64,000 nucleotides of DNA from Microbacterium saperdae (GTDB lineage Bacteria; Actinomycetota; Actinomycetes; Actinomycetales; Microbacteriaceae), in the NCBI RefSeq assembly GCF_006716345.1, contig NZ_VFOX01000002.1, positions 1,185,795 to 1,249,794 of the forward strand, in the 5' to 3' direction. The position numbers were made by a program, and so were the translations under genes. The first letter of the stretch is position 1. Each line of letters starts with the position of its first letter. Shown in pieces: positions 41,377 through 51,303 of the stretch. The notes under the pieces are model-generated. The model searched no databases, was not told the DNA's origin, and saw only the letters and a program-made list of their open reading frames with translations.

Positions 41377-42786
41377 TCAGCGCTCGACCGTCTGCGGATT
41401 CGTGCGCGACGGCACCAGCGACAGCAGCACGGCCACGACGAGCATCGCGGTCGTCGCGAGGAACGTCGTGCGCAGGGCCGCCGTGAGGGTCTCCGCCGAG
41501 GCGTCGGCGATCGCGGTCGCCCCCGCGCTCGAGGCGAAGAGCGCCGCCAGCACCGAGGCGCCGGTGACGAGTCCCAGGTTCCGCGAGAGCCCGAGCAGTC
41601 CGGATGTCACGCCGCGGCGTTCCGCCGGAGTCGCACCGAGCACGCTGGTGTTGTTGGCAGCGAGGAACAGCTGGTAGCCCGGAGCGAGCAGCACGGTCCC
41701 CGTGATGTAGCCGGGGAGGCCCCCTGCGGCCGGCAGCAGAGCCAGCGCCAGAGAGCCCGCGATCATCGCCGTGAGACCGACCGTGGTCATGCCGCGGGCG
41801 CCGAAGCGGTCGACGGCGCGTCCGGCGACCACTCCGCTCAGGATCGAGGCCACGGGGCCGGCCGCCATGGTCGCGCCGATCGCGGCAGGGGCGAGGTGCA
41901 GTGCCCCGGCGAGGAAGAAGGGGCCGACGACCAGTGTGCTCATCATGACGGTACCCACGATGAGGTTGAGGACGGCGCCGAGCGAGATGGCGCGCACGGT
42001 CAGCAAGGCGAGGGGAAGGATCGGGTGCGCGGCGCGGCTCTCCCACACCCCGAAGAGCACGGCTGTCGCCACGGCGGCCGTGAGCAGGAGCGCGGTGGGC
42101 CAGGAGTCGTCGGTTCCCGGATCGGTCGCTCCGAGCGTGTAGAGCGCGACCGCGGCGGTGAGCAGCAGGACTCCTGCGACGTCGAAGCGGCCCCGAGGGC
42201 CTGCGGTGTGCCTGATCTCCCCGTGCGGCCTGCCGAGCAGGACTGCGGCCAGCAGCCCGAGCGGGGCCATGACCGCGAAGATGGCCGGCCATCCGGCGAC
42301 CGTGATCAGCAGGCCGCCGAGTGCGGGGCCTGAGGCGGTTCCTACTGCGGCAGTCGTGCCGAGCAGTCCCATGATCGCGCCGAGGCGTTCCGGCGGCACC
42401 GTGTCGCGGGCGCGTGCGAGCGGCAGCGCCATCATCACGGCCGCGCCCACGCCCTGCAGCGCCCTCGCGGCGATCAGCATCCCCAGCGTCGGTGCGATCG
42501 CGCACAGGATGGCCGCGACGCTGAACACCGCGATACCGGCGAGCAGCACCCTCCGCCGTCCGAGCAGGTCGCCGAGGTGCCCGACTGTGAGGCTCGTCGC
42601 CGTCATCGCCAGCAGGTAGGCCAGCGCGACCCACTGGGTCTGGGCGAACGTGCCCTCCAGGTCGGCCGCGATGGTCGGCAGTGCGACGTTCGCGGCGCTC
42701 GTGCCCAGCGAGGCGACCAGGACGCTGAGGGCGAGTGCGCCGACTCCCGTGCGGAGGAGAGAGGGGGTGGAAGGAGCATCGGTCAT
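41377..42786 (-). CDS. MFS exporter, DHA2-type (14 TM)
   Basis: This 469-residue protein has about 14 transmembrane segments and MFS motif A in the second loop (VGHLGDLLGRRRVLL), with the DHA2 motif C region ALQGVGAAVMMALPLARA. DHA2 exporters are proton-driven multidrug efflux pumps. The ATG at 42786 is chosen because an upstream in-frame codon at 42822 would lie inside the palindrome of the divergent regulator. The neighbouring XRE-cupin regulator is its probable repressor. Confidence 0.9.
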   Translation of the reverse strand: MTDAPSTPSLLRTGVGALALSVLVASLGTSAANVALPTIAADLEGTFAQTQWVALAYLLAMTATSLTVGHLGDLLGRRRVLLAGIAVFSVAAILCAIAPTLGMLIAARALQGVGAAVMMALPLARARDTVPPERLGAIMGLLGTTAAVGTASGPALGGLLITVAGWPAIFAVMAPLGLLAAVLLGRPHGEIRHTAGPRGRFDVAGVLLLTAAVALYTLGATDPGTDDSWPTALLLTAAVATAVLFGVWESRAAHPILPLALLTVRAISLGAVLNLIVGTVMMSTLVVGPFFLAGALHLAPAAIGATMAAGPVASILSGVVAGRAVDRFGARGMTTVGLTAMIAGSLALALLPAAGGLPGYITGTVLLAPGYQLFLAANNTSVLGATPAERRGVTSGLLGLSRNLGLVTGASVLAALFASSAGATAIADASAETLTAALRTTFLATTAMLVVAVLLSLVPSRTNPQTVER

Positions 42787-42817
42787 GCTCAGAGCCTCGC
42801 CGCGGCGGTGCTTCTTC

Positions 42818-42833
42818 AGCAACTTGTGTTGCT
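42818..42833. promoter_or_regulatory. palindromic operator between MFS and XRE-cupin genes
   Basis: AGCAAC-TTGT-GTTGCT is a perfect inverted repeat of two 6-bp arms. It lies in the 77-bp gap between the divergent MFS and XRE-cupin genes. The cupin regulator is the likely binder. Confidence 0.6.
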
Positions 42834-42863
42834 AAAACCGGGACGATGTGCTGGAGTGGCCGC

Positions 42864-43493
42864 ATGGATGAGACGGAGACGACGGCGCACCCGGATCGGA
42901 CGTTGGAGCGGATCGGACCGCGTCTGCAGGCGCTGCGCCTGCGTCGTGGTGCGACGCTCGCCGACGTGGCGACGGCCACCGGGATATCGAAGAGCACGCT
43001 CTCTCGGCTGGAAACCGGACAACGGCGGCCGAGCCTCGAACTGCTGCTGCCCTTGGCCAGGGAGTACCGTGTGTCGCTCGATGATCTCGTCGGGGCGCCG
43101 GAGACGGGCGACCCGCGCGTGCGACTGCGACCGCGCAGGGTGAACGGCCGCACGGTGGTCGCACTGACGCGGCAACCGGGGGAGCGGCATGCGTGGAAGA
43201 TCCTCGTGCCGCATTCGTCGCAGGAGCCCCGGCTCACCTCTCATGAGGGGTCGTCCTGGATGTACGTGTTGAGTGGGCGGATCCGGCTCATCGTGGGAGA
43301 TCGTGACGTGGTGATCGAGAGCGGAGAGGTCGCAGAGTTCGACACGCGGACACCGCACTGGTTCGGCGCGGACGGCGACGAAGACGCCGAGATCCTGACG
43401 ATCTTCGGCACGCACGGCGAGCGGGAGCACCGCAGCGCCGAGTTGGCCACCCGTCATCTGGCTGAAGTGCTGGGGGAGTCGATGGCCGACTGA
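42864..43493 (+). CDS. XRE-family regulator with cupin sensor domain
   Basis: This 209-residue protein has an N-terminal XRE helix-turn-helix at residues 15-70 (LQALRLRRGATLADVATATG, ISKSTLSRLETGQRRPSLEL) and a C-terminal cupin_2 barrel (HEGSSWMYVLSGRIRLIVGD, then EVAEFDTRTPHWFG). This HipB-PuuR-like architecture typically represses a neighbouring transport or catabolic gene and binds a small effector in the cupin. The divergent MFS exporter is the likely target. Confidence 0.92.
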   Translation: MDETETTAHPDRTLERIGPRLQALRLRRGATLADVATATGISKSTLSRLETGQRRPSLELLLPLAREYRVSLDDLVGAPETGDPRVRLRPRRVNGRTVVALTRQPGERHAWKILVPHSSQEPRLTSHEGSSWMYVLSGRIRLIVGDRDVVIESGEVAEFDTRTPHWFGADGDEDAEILTIFGTHGEREHRSAELATRHLAEVLGESMAD

Positions 43494-43514
43494 GAAAGCG
43501 ACCGAGAGCACCGA

Positions 43515-43546
43515 CTCTTGATTAAGAGAGCTGACTCTCATAACCT
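43515..43546 (+). promoter_or_regulatory. promoter and overlapping palindromes of the TetR gene at 43553
   Basis: CTCTT-GATT-AAGAG (43515-43528) overlaps GAGAG-CTGA-CTCTC (43526-43539). TTGATT (43518-43523) and TAACCT (43541-43546) are 17 bp apart, a good promoter. The -10 ends 6 bases before the GTG start. The palindromes fill the spacer, as expected for autorepression. Confidence 0.72.
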
Positions 43547-43552
43547 GGTGAG

Positions 43553-44263
43553 GTGACCCTAACTTCATCGGGCGGACGCCCCGCACCGCGTCGACGCCCT
43601 GGGCGCCCGCCCGCGGTGGATGCTGACGCGATCGCCACCGCCGTCGTCGAGATCGGCTTCGCGGAACTGACCTTCGCCTCGGTCGCCGAACGTCTCGGCG
43701 TGGGGCAGGCCACGCTCTACCGCCACGCGAAGAACCGCGACGAACTGGTGCGCCTGGGTCTCGATCGAGCATTGCGCACCGCGGACTGGCCCGACGTCGA
43801 GGGCGAGTGGCGGCCGTTGCTGGAGCGATTCGCCATCGCGTCGTGGCATGCCTGGGAACAGCATCCCGGAGCAGTGCTGGAGGTGGCCAGGGGCGTCGTC
43901 CCCTGGTCGATCGTGAAGATCTCGGATCAGGTCGGCACCGCGCTGGTCGAGCGCGGATTCTCGGCGCGTGCCGCCGTGCTCGCGGTCGATCTGGTGTTCG
44001 ACCTCACCGCCGACAGCAGACGCGGGGTCGAGACTCTCGATGCGCCGACCGCCGACGCGAAGGGCGGGATGCGAGAGCTGATCGAGAAGCAGTGGCGCTC
44101 TCCTTCCCCGGATGGTGTGTCCGTGGCGGATAGCCCTGCGGCGCAGGTGCACGCCGAGATGCTCCGGGCGATCACCGCCGGGCCGTTCGAGTGGTTCCAC
44201 GGCAAGCTGCAGGTCGTGCTCGCGGGCATCGAGCACGAGCTCGCCGGCACCGGCGGCGGCTGA
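43553..44263 (+). CDS. TetR-family regulator upstream of MFS exporter
   Basis: This 236-residue protein has a TetR_N domain at residues 20-70 (DADAIATAVVEIGFAELTFA, RLGVGQATLYRHAKNRDEL) and a large helical C-terminal domain. The N-terminus is very basic (GRPAPRRRPGRPP). GTG start with -10 TAACCT 6 bases upstream. It is followed 49 bases later by an MFS exporter in the same orientation, so one transcript likely carries both, controlled by the palindromes ahead of it. Confidence 0.9.
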   Translation: MTLTSSGGRPAPRRRPGRPPAVDADAIATAVVEIGFAELTFASVAERLGVGQATLYRHAKNRDELVRLGLDRALRTADWPDVEGEWRPLLERFAIASWHAWEQHPGAVLEVARGVVPWSIVKISDQVGTALVERGFSARAAVLAVDLVFDLTADSRRGVETLDAPTADAKGGMRELIEKQWRSPSPDGVSVADSPAAQVHAEMLRAITAGPFEWFHGKLQVVLAGIEHELAGTGGG

Positions 44264-44312
44264 CCACTCGATCACGGCGACGACACGACCAGAGAACGAC
44301 AGGGAAGACCGT

Positions 44313-45563
44313 ATGACCAGCTCCGACACCGCATCCATCCCCACCGTCGACGCCACCCCGCGCTCGCAGGTGCCGCTCCTGCTCGGGGCGGTCTTCCTCG
44401 CCTACCTCGCGCAGATGACGCTGAACCCGATCATCGCCCCGCTGTCTCGCGAGGTCGGACTCGCGGAATGGCAGATCGGCGTGACGATCAGTGTCGCCGC
44501 GGTGATGATCGTGCTGACGAGCCAGTTCTGGGGACGACGGTCGCAGTCATGGGGTCGCAAGCCGGTGCTGGTGTTCGCCTTCACGCTCGCCGTGCTGACC
44601 ATGGCGCTGTTCGCGTTGACGGCCTACTGGGGCATGAACGGACTGCTCAGCGGCACGACGCTGTTCCTGCTGTTCGTGCTGCTGCGCGGCATCGGTTTCG
44701 GCGCTGCGCTCGCCGCCGTCCCTCCCACCGCCCAGGCGTACATCGCCGACGTCACGGTCGACGAGAAGGCGCGGGTGAAGGGAATGGCCGGTGTCGGCGC
44801 CGTGCAGGGGATCGCGATGATCGCGGGTTCCGTGGTCGGCGGCGTGCTGTCGGCGTTCGGCCTCATCACCCCGCTCATCGTGGTGCCGTTCCTCCTCGTG
44901 GCCGGCCTCAGCGTCGTCGCCTTCCGACTGCGGCGGGAGACGCGCACCGAGCTCATCGAGAAGCCGGCGCGGGTGCGTCCCTTCGACACCCGCGTCTGGC
45001 CGTTCCTGGTCGCCGGGTTCGGGATGTTCACCGCGCTCGGGTTCATCCAGGTCATCACGGGCTTCATCGTGCAGGACCGGCTCGGTCTCGCCGCCGAGCA
45101 GGCGGGGCTCGTCACAGGCGGCGCGCTGCTCGCCGCCGGCGTGGGCATGGTCACCGCGCAGGCCGTGATCGTGCCGAAGAGCGGATGGACACCGCCCACG
45201 CTGCTCCGCGTCGGTGGCCTCACCGCCCTGGTCGGCTTCTGCCTGCTCATCGCCGACCTCGGTGCGGTGGCGCTGTTCGCGGCGATCCTCATCATCGGTG
45301 TCGGGCTCGGCACCGCGATGCCCGGATACACGGCGGGGCCCACGCTCCTGGTCAGCCGTGAGGAGCAGGGCGGGCTCGCCGGACTCGTCGGCGCGACCAC
45401 CGGGCTCACCTTCGTGGTGGCGCCGACGCTCGGCACCGCTCTCTACAGCGTGTGGCCGTCGTTGCCGATCATCCTCGGAGCCGTGATCATGGCCCTGGTC
45501 ACGCTGTTCGTCTGGGTGCACCCGCGATTCCGACAGGTCTCCGCGGTGCGGACGGGGGAGTGA
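44313..45563 (+). CDS. MFS transporter (12 TM)
   Basis: This 416-residue protein has about 12 transmembrane helices, MFS motif A (SQFWGRRSQSWGRKPVLVFA) and motif C-like GVGAVQGIAMIAGSVVGGVL, pointing to a DHA1-type drug exporter. AGGGAAG gives a Shine-Dalgarno before the ATG at 44313. It is probably co-transcribed with the TetR gene immediately upstream, which would make it the regulated pump. The substrate is unknown. Confidence 0.9.
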   Translation: MTSSDTASIPTVDATPRSQVPLLLGAVFLAYLAQMTLNPIIAPLSREVGLAEWQIGVTISVAAVMIVLTSQFWGRRSQSWGRKPVLVFAFTLAVLTMALFALTAYWGMNGLLSGTTLFLLFVLLRGIGFGAALAAVPPTAQAYIADVTVDEKARVKGMAGVGAVQGIAMIAGSVVGGVLSAFGLITPLIVVPFLLVAGLSVVAFRLRRETRTELIEKPARVRPFDTRVWPFLVAGFGMFTALGFIQVITGFIVQDRLGLAAEQAGLVTGGALLAAGVGMVTAQAVIVPKSGWTPPTLLRVGGLTALVGFCLLIADLGAVALFAAILIIGVGLGTAMPGYTAGPTLLVSREEQGGLAGLVGATTGLTFVVAPTLGTALYSVWPSLPIILGAVIMALVTLFVWVHPRFRQVSAVRTGE

Positions 45564-45570
45564 CCCCGGC

Positions 45571-46554
45571 TCAGCGCGCGGCGGCTCCGAGCTCGTAGTG
45601 GCAGCGCGCGAGTCGCGCCACCCACCATTCCCGGCGCTCATCGGAAGCGGCGAGACGGGTGAGCGCGGCGGGGTCCGGTGTCAGCCGACCGACCGGGATC
45701 GAGCCGTCCACCGGGCGCAGGTCGGCGACGTCGTCGAGGAACAGTGACGAGGTGCCCAAGCCGCAGTCGTAGTCCAGCGTCGGGAGGGCGGCGGCCAGGG
45801 CGGCCCCCTGTGAGAGTCCGATCGCGGTGTCGAGTGCGCTGGAGACGACGACGGGAAGGCCGGCAGCGGTCACGATCTGCAGCGCGTGCCTCACGCCGCC
45901 GAGCGGCTGCGCCTTGATCACGAGCAGGTCTGCGGCTCGGGCGCGGGCGACGGCCAGAGGGTCGGACGACTTCCGCACGCTCTCGTCTGCGGCGACCGGG
46001 ATGCCGAGGTACTTCACGCGCTGACGCAGTTCGGCGAGCTCGGGCACCGTGGCGCAGGGCTGTTCGACGTACTCGAGGTCGAACTCGTTCAGCGCGTGCA
46101 CTGCGCGCTCTGCCTCGTCGACGTTCCAGGCGCCGTTCGCGTCGATGCGGATGCGCCCCTCGGGGCCCATGACCTCACGCACCGCCCGGATTCGGGACAC
46201 GTCGTCGGCGAGAGACTGACCGGGCTCGGCGACCTTGACCTTCGCGGTGCGGCATCCGGCGAACCGCGCCAGCAGCTCGGGGACGAGGGCGGCGTCGATC
46301 GCCGGGACCGTCGCATTCACCCCGATGCGGTCGCGCAGCGGCTCGGGCTGGACATTCCACGCGAAGTCGATCGCGGCGGCGAGCCACGTCGCGGCCTCCG
46401 CGTCCTCGTACTCCGTGAAGGGGGAGAACTCCGCCCACCCCTGCGGGCCCTCGAAGAGAAGCGCCTCTCTGGTGTCCACACCGCGGAAACGGCTGTGCAT
46501 CGGGAGGGCGACGACCCTGGCCGAGTCGATCAGGTCTGCGAGCGGCGGGATCAT
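45571..46554 (-). CDS. menC: o-succinylbenzoate synthase
   Basis: This 327-residue enolase-superfamily enzyme dehydrates SHCHC to o-succinylbenzoate in menaquinone synthesis. The catalytic lysine pair region reads CRTAKVKVAEPGQS (KxK), the metal ligands appear in IRIDANGAWN, EYVEQPCA and PVAADESV, and the second catalytic Lys is in LLVIKAQPLGG. CAGAAT (46566-46561, minus strand) lies 6 bases before the ATG. menB and menE are 2.6 kb away on the other strand, so the pathway genes are split here. Confidence 0.93.
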   Translation of the reverse strand: MIPPLADLIDSARVVALPMHSRFRGVDTREALLFEGPQGWAEFSPFTEYEDAEAATWLAAAIDFAWNVQPEPLRDRIGVNATVPAIDAALVPELLARFAGCRTAKVKVAEPGQSLADDVSRIRAVREVMGPEGRIRIDANGAWNVDEAERAVHALNEFDLEYVEQPCATVPELAELRQRVKYLGIPVAADESVRKSSDPLAVARARAADLLVIKAQPLGGVRHALQIVTAAGLPVVVSSALDTAIGLSQGAALAAALPTLDYDCGLGTSSLFLDDVADLRPVDGSIPVGRLTPDPAALTRLAASDERREWWVARLARCHYELGAAAR

Positions 46555-46617
46555 GTGCCCATTCTGCTCTCTGCGCGCCTGTGCGTGGCATCCCGCGCCG
46601 GGGCGAGTCGCGGCGAC

Positions 46618-47637
46618 TCAGCCGAGACGCTTCTGCAGTTCGCCCATCCGCTCGCTGGGGCGGAATCCGAGCAGCGTGTTCACGGCGAGCATGTGCGCAT
46701 TCGACTCGGCGTTGTAGGTGTAGATCGCGCGGGTCTGCGGAGCCTCGTGCTGCAGCATCCGCAGGTTCGCGAGCTTCACGGCCGTTCCGAGCCGGTGCCC
46801 ACGATCGGCGCCGCGCACGAGCGTGCCCCACTGGTAGGCGTTTCCGTCATCGCCCGACACCACCACCTGCGTGTACGCGGCGGCCTCGCCCTGAGCGGTC
46901 AGCGCGATGGTGCCGAACGAGGTGCGGTTCTGGCGGATCAGGAGCTTCTCCTGCTCGCGGATGCTGTCGACGTCGGGCTTCATGGGTTCGATGTCGAGGT
47001 CGCCGCTGGGGGCTTCGGTGTCGATCGACGCGTCCAGTACCGTCCATCCCTCGATCACGTCATCCGGGACGGGGCCGACCCAGCTGCGGATCGTGTAGCC
47101 ACTGATCGCAGCGGCGATGTCTGCTGCGAGGGAATCGAGCACGGCGGGATTCGCCGGCAACTCCAAGCGGTTCTGCACGTCGCCGAGCGCGAGCGCATAG
47201 CCGTGGTGGCGCGCGAACTCGCGGCCGGGGGTGCCCGTGCCGTCGGGGCCGAGAGCGTAGGGCCACGACGCGGTTCCCTGTGCGGTGGTGCGGGCGGATG
47301 CCGTCGCCTCCGCCTCGAGGAACGCGAGCGCCGCGGACCCGACGCCGCGGCGCCGGTGCGGCGGGGGCACGCTGACGGCGAGATGCGCGACGTGGGTGTT
47401 GTCCTTGAGCGGCAGCGCGAGGCTCGCCGAGCCGACGACGGCATCGCCGACGCGCAGCAGATAGCCCCGGCGTTCGATGACCGCAGAGTCCTGCTGCAGC
47501 TCGCTGCGGGACTCCTCCCTCGTCCAGACCGGGGTGTCCGCGCCGCGGTCTGCGCGCTCCGCGGCGGCGTAGGTCTCCCACCAGGCATCCACGCTCTCGG
47601 AATCGAAAGGGTCGATCCGGCTGATCTCGATCGTCAT
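46618..47637 (-). CDS. double-domain GNAT acetyltransferase
   Basis: This 339-residue protein has two GNAT domains. The first (residues 1-165) contains VAHLAVSVPPPHRRRGVGSA with the acetyl-CoA loop RRRGVGSA. The second (about 190-339) contains WGTLVRGADRGHRLGTAVKL with RGHRLGTA, and an AEDKTYN-like end (IYTYNAESNAHMLAVNTLLG). Tandem GNAT proteins include mycothiol synthase; here the second domain's RTSFGTIAL and NAESNAHM pattern resembles an uncharacterised actinobacterial group, so mycothiol synthase is not claimed. TAGCGT (47650-47645) lies 7 bases before the ATG. Confidence 0.88.
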   Translation of the reverse strand: MTIEISRIDPFDSESVDAWWETYAAAERADRGADTPVWTREESRSELQQDSAVIERRGYLLRVGDAVVGSASLALPLKDNTHVAHLAVSVPPPHRRRGVGSAALAFLEAEATASARTTAQGTASWPYALGPDGTGTPGREFARHHGYALALGDVQNRLELPANPAVLDSLAADIAAAISGYTIRSWVGPVPDDVIEGWTVLDASIDTEAPSGDLDIEPMKPDVDSIREQEKLLIRQNRTSFGTIALTAQGEAAAYTQVVVSGDDGNAYQWGTLVRGADRGHRLGTAVKLANLRMLQHEAPQTRAIYTYNAESNAHMLAVNTLLGFRPSERMGELQKRLG

Positions 47638-47787
47638 GCGGTCCACGCTACGTCGCCGGCACCCGCGCGGCCCTTGCGCCTCGCTCGGCCCTGTGCGCCT
47701 CGCTCGGCCTGAATCCGGCTCTTCGGCCGAATGAGGGGTATTCGGCCGAGGCAGGCGCAGGCCCACCTCTGCTACATAAATGTGTGA

Positions 47788-47817
47788 TTGACAATGGTGT
47801 GTGACGCACACTATCGT
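47788..47817 (+). promoter_or_regulatory. consensus promoter and operator of the PadR gene
   Basis: TTGACA (47788-47793) and TATCGT (47812-47817) are separated by 18 bases. The start ATG follows the -10 by 7 bases, so the transcript should be leaderless. The spacer holds the inverted repeat GTGTG-TGACG-CACAC (47797-47811), a likely PadR site. Confidence 0.75.
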
Positions 47818-47824
47818 CTCTGAC

Positions 47825-48157
47825 ATGAACGAAGTCCTCGACACGCACCTGCAGGAACTGCGGCGCGGCACCATCGTGCTCGCCTGCCTGCAGCTGTTGC
47901 GCACACCGGGCTACGGCTACGGCCTGCTGGAAGAGCTCGAGCGGCGGGGGTTCGCGACGGACGCGAACACGCTGTACCCGCTGCTGCGACGACTCGAGAA
48001 GCAGGAGTACCTCACCAGCGAGTGGAACACCGACGAGGCACGGCCCCGCAAGTTCTACCGCACCTCGGATGCCGGCATCCGTCTCGCCGACACCCTCACC
48101 GAAGAATGGCGATCGCTCACCACGGCGATCACGGGCCTCACCGCAGAGGAGAACTGA
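47825..48157 (+). CDS. PadR-family transcriptional regulator
   Basis: This 110-residue protein has the PadR winged helix: LRRGTIVLACLQLLRTPGYG, YGLLEELERRGFATDANTLYP, LLRRLEKQEYLTSEWNTDEA, KFYRTSDAG, with a short C-terminal dimerisation helix (PadR subfamily 2). The ATG at 47825 fits the promoter above as a leaderless start. It lies one base before the gene for a membrane protein with a PadR-associated N-terminal module, a pairing known for PadR/HAAS systems. Confidence 0.92.
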   Translation: MNEVLDTHLQELRRGTIVLACLQLLRTPGYGYGLLEELERRGFATDANTLYPLLRRLEKQEYLTSEWNTDEARPRKFYRTSDAGIRLADTLTEEWRSLTTAITGLTAEEN

Positions 48158-48158
48158 C

Positions 48159-49186
48159 ATGACCGGTGCGACGCTCACCGAGCGATACATCAGCGCGACG
48201 ATCCGCAGCCTGAAGCCCGATGCGCAGGCAGACGTCAGAGCCGAGCTCGAGGCCTCCATCGCGGATGCCGTCGAGGCGCGCCTGGAACAGGGTGAGGGTC
48301 CGGCTGACGCGGAGCGGGCCGTCCTGACAGAGCTGGGCGACCCCGGCATCCTGGCCGCCGGCTATGCCGATCGTCCGCTGCACCTCATCGGCCCGCGGTA
48401 CTACCTGACGTGGTGGCGACTGCTCAAGGTGCTCCTGCTGACCGTGCCGGTGTGTGTGCTCGGCGCCGTCGCGCTCGGCCAGACGATCTCCGGGGCGGCG
48501 GTCGGCGAGATCATCTCCTCGTCGATCCTCGCGGCCGGTGCGGTCGTCATCCACCTGTGCTTCTGGACGACGCTCGTGTTCGTCGTGCTCGAGAGGGCCG
48601 GCACCGACACCGGCGAGACGTGGAACGTCGACAAGCTCCCCGAGCCGATGGAGAACAGTGGCGGGCGGAGCGAGCTGATCGCCGCGCTGGTCTTCCTCGG
48701 AATCGCGGCCGGCGCTCTGCTCTGGGACCGGTTCCGCGGATTCGTCGTCGTCGAGGGAGAAGCCCTCCCGATCCTCGATCCGCGCCTCTGGCCGTGGGGG
48801 ATCTCCGCCCTGTTCGTCCTGATCGCGCTGGAGGCGGTCTTCGCCGTCGTCGTGTTCAGGAAGGGGCGGTGGAGCACGGCGCTCGCCGTGGCGAACACCC
48901 TTCTCGCTCTGGCGTTCCTCGCGTGGGCGCTCACGCTGCTGCTGCGCGGCGAGCTCGTCAACCCGGACTTCCTCTCGCACATCGCCGCCGTCGGGGGAGA
49001 GGGATTCGCCACCGGCGACGCGAAGGCGGCGGGCGAAGGCGGGACCTTCCGCATCCTCGCCGTTCTGCTGGGGTTCGGTATCGCGGCCGGGGTGGTGTGG
49101 GACATCGTCGACGGCTGGATCAAAGCGGTACGCGCCCGCCGCGCTTCCTCCGTCGGCGGGACGAGCCGAGGAATAGGCTGGATGCC

Positions 49187-49190
<4 letters not shown>
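48159..49190 (+). CDS. PadR-associated (HAAS/permease-prefix-like) membrane protein
   Basis: This 343-residue protein begins with a soluble helical module (LTERYISATIRSLKPDAQAD, VRAELEASIADAVEARLEQG, PADAERAVLTELGDPGILAA) of the HAAS/permease-prefix type that commonly partners PadR regulators. Six or so hydrophobic segments follow (LLLTVPVCVLGAVALG onward). Such proteins are thought to bind or relay a signal to the PadR partner, or to be the regulated membrane function. Its stop overlaps the menB start (GTGA). Confidence 0.85.
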
Positions 49191-50098
<908 letters not shown>

Positions 50099-50107
50099 GG
50101 CCGCCTC

Positions 50108-51268
50108 ATGATCCCCCTGATCCCCACGGATGCCGAGAACCCGGCGCAGCTGCGGGATGACCTGCGACGCGCGCTCGATGGCGGACCCGCACTGGGGCTC
50201 GGGATGCTCGCCGGTGCCCCGACCCACGTCGAGGAAGGGACCGCGGCCGTGATCGCGACCTCCGGGTCGAGCGGGATACCGAAGCGTGTGGTCCTCAGCG
50301 GCGAAGCTCTGCGCGCGAGCGCCGAGGCCACGGCCGAACGCATCGGGAGCGGTCGGTGGCTGCTCGCACTTCCGGCCGGATATGTGGCAGGACTCCAGGT
50401 GCTGGTGCGCTCGGTGTTGGCGGGGACGCAGCCGGTGTCCCTCGAAGGTCGCTTCTCGCCGCTGGCCTTCGCCGAGGCGTCGCTGTCGATGCTGCGCCCG
50501 GAAGTCGGATCGGGGTCGGGCATCCCGGCCCTGTACACCTCGCTCGTGCCGGCGCAGGTGGCGACACTGTTCGATGCCGCGGATGACACGGCCGTGCGGG
50601 CCGCGCTGCAGGCCTACCAGGCGATCCTCGTGGGCGGTCAGGCGCTGCCCCAGCCCCTACGCGAGCGCGCGGAGGACCTCGGGGTGCGACTCGTGCGCAC
50701 GTACGGCTCGACCGAGACGAGCGGCGGATGCGTGTACGACGGGGTGCCGCTCGACACCGTCGCCGTGCGGATCGTGGACGGCGAGATCCGTCTGGCCGGA
50801 CCGATGCTCGCCGACGGCTACCTCGACGACCATGCCCTGAACGCACGGACGTTCGTGCGCGATGAGCACGGCATCCGCTGGTACCGGACGGGCGACCTCG
50901 GCATGGTCGAGGACGGCGTCGTGCGCGTGCACGGTCGTGCCGACAATGTGATCGTGTCCGGCGGCATCAACATCTCCCTCGACCGTGTCGAACGCGTGGT
51001 GCGACAGGTGCCAGGACTCCACCAGGCGGTCGTGGTCGGAGTCGATGACGATCACTGGGGCGAGGCGTCCGTGATCGTCGCCGCCCGGGGGGAGGTGCTT
51101 CGGCGCAGCGAGTCCGACCAACTGGTGCAGGCGCGTGACGCGGTCGCGGAGGAACTGGGCAAGCACGCGAGGCCCGCGCGGCTGATCCTGGTCGACGAGC
51201 TCGCGGTGCTGTCCTCGGGGAAACCCGACCGAGAGGCGATCCGTCGGGCCGTCGCCGAGCTGCGCTGA
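50108..51268 (+). CDS. menE: o-succinylbenzoate-CoA ligase, short form
   Basis: This 386-residue AMP-forming ligase has the P-loop-like ATSGSSGIPKRVVLSGEAL, the adenine-site YGSTETSGGCVYDG, the hinge region YRTGDLGMVEDGVVRVHGRA and the catalytic lysine near the end (LSSGKPDREAI). It is shorter than typical MenE (about 450-490 residues), as is usual in actinobacteria. It activates OSB to OSB-CoA for MenB, whose gene lies 9 bases upstream, so the two steps are encoded together. Confidence 0.92.
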   Translation: MIPLIPTDAENPAQLRDDLRRALDGGPALGLGMLAGAPTHVEEGTAAVIATSGSSGIPKRVVLSGEALRASAEATAERIGSGRWLLALPAGYVAGLQVLVRSVLAGTQPVSLEGRFSPLAFAEASLSMLRPEVGSGSGIPALYTSLVPAQVATLFDAADDTAVRAALQAYQAILVGGQALPQPLRERAEDLGVRLVRTYGSTETSGGCVYDGVPLDTVAVRIVDGEIRLAGPMLADGYLDDHALNARTFVRDEHGIRWYRTGDLGMVEDGVVRVHGRADNVIVSGGINISLDRVERVVRQVPGLHQAVVVGVDDDHWGEASVIVAARGEVLRRSESDQLVQARDAVAEELGKHARPARLILVDELAVLSSGKPDREAIRRAVAELR

Positions 51269-51303
51269 GACGTTCCGGCTGCACCGATCTGCCAGGATGA
51301 GAC

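Noticed and set aside
46618-47637. Calling the double GNAT protein mycothiol synthase
   Set aside because: Tandem GNAT architecture alone is not specific, and diagnostic substrate-binding residues could not be confirmed.
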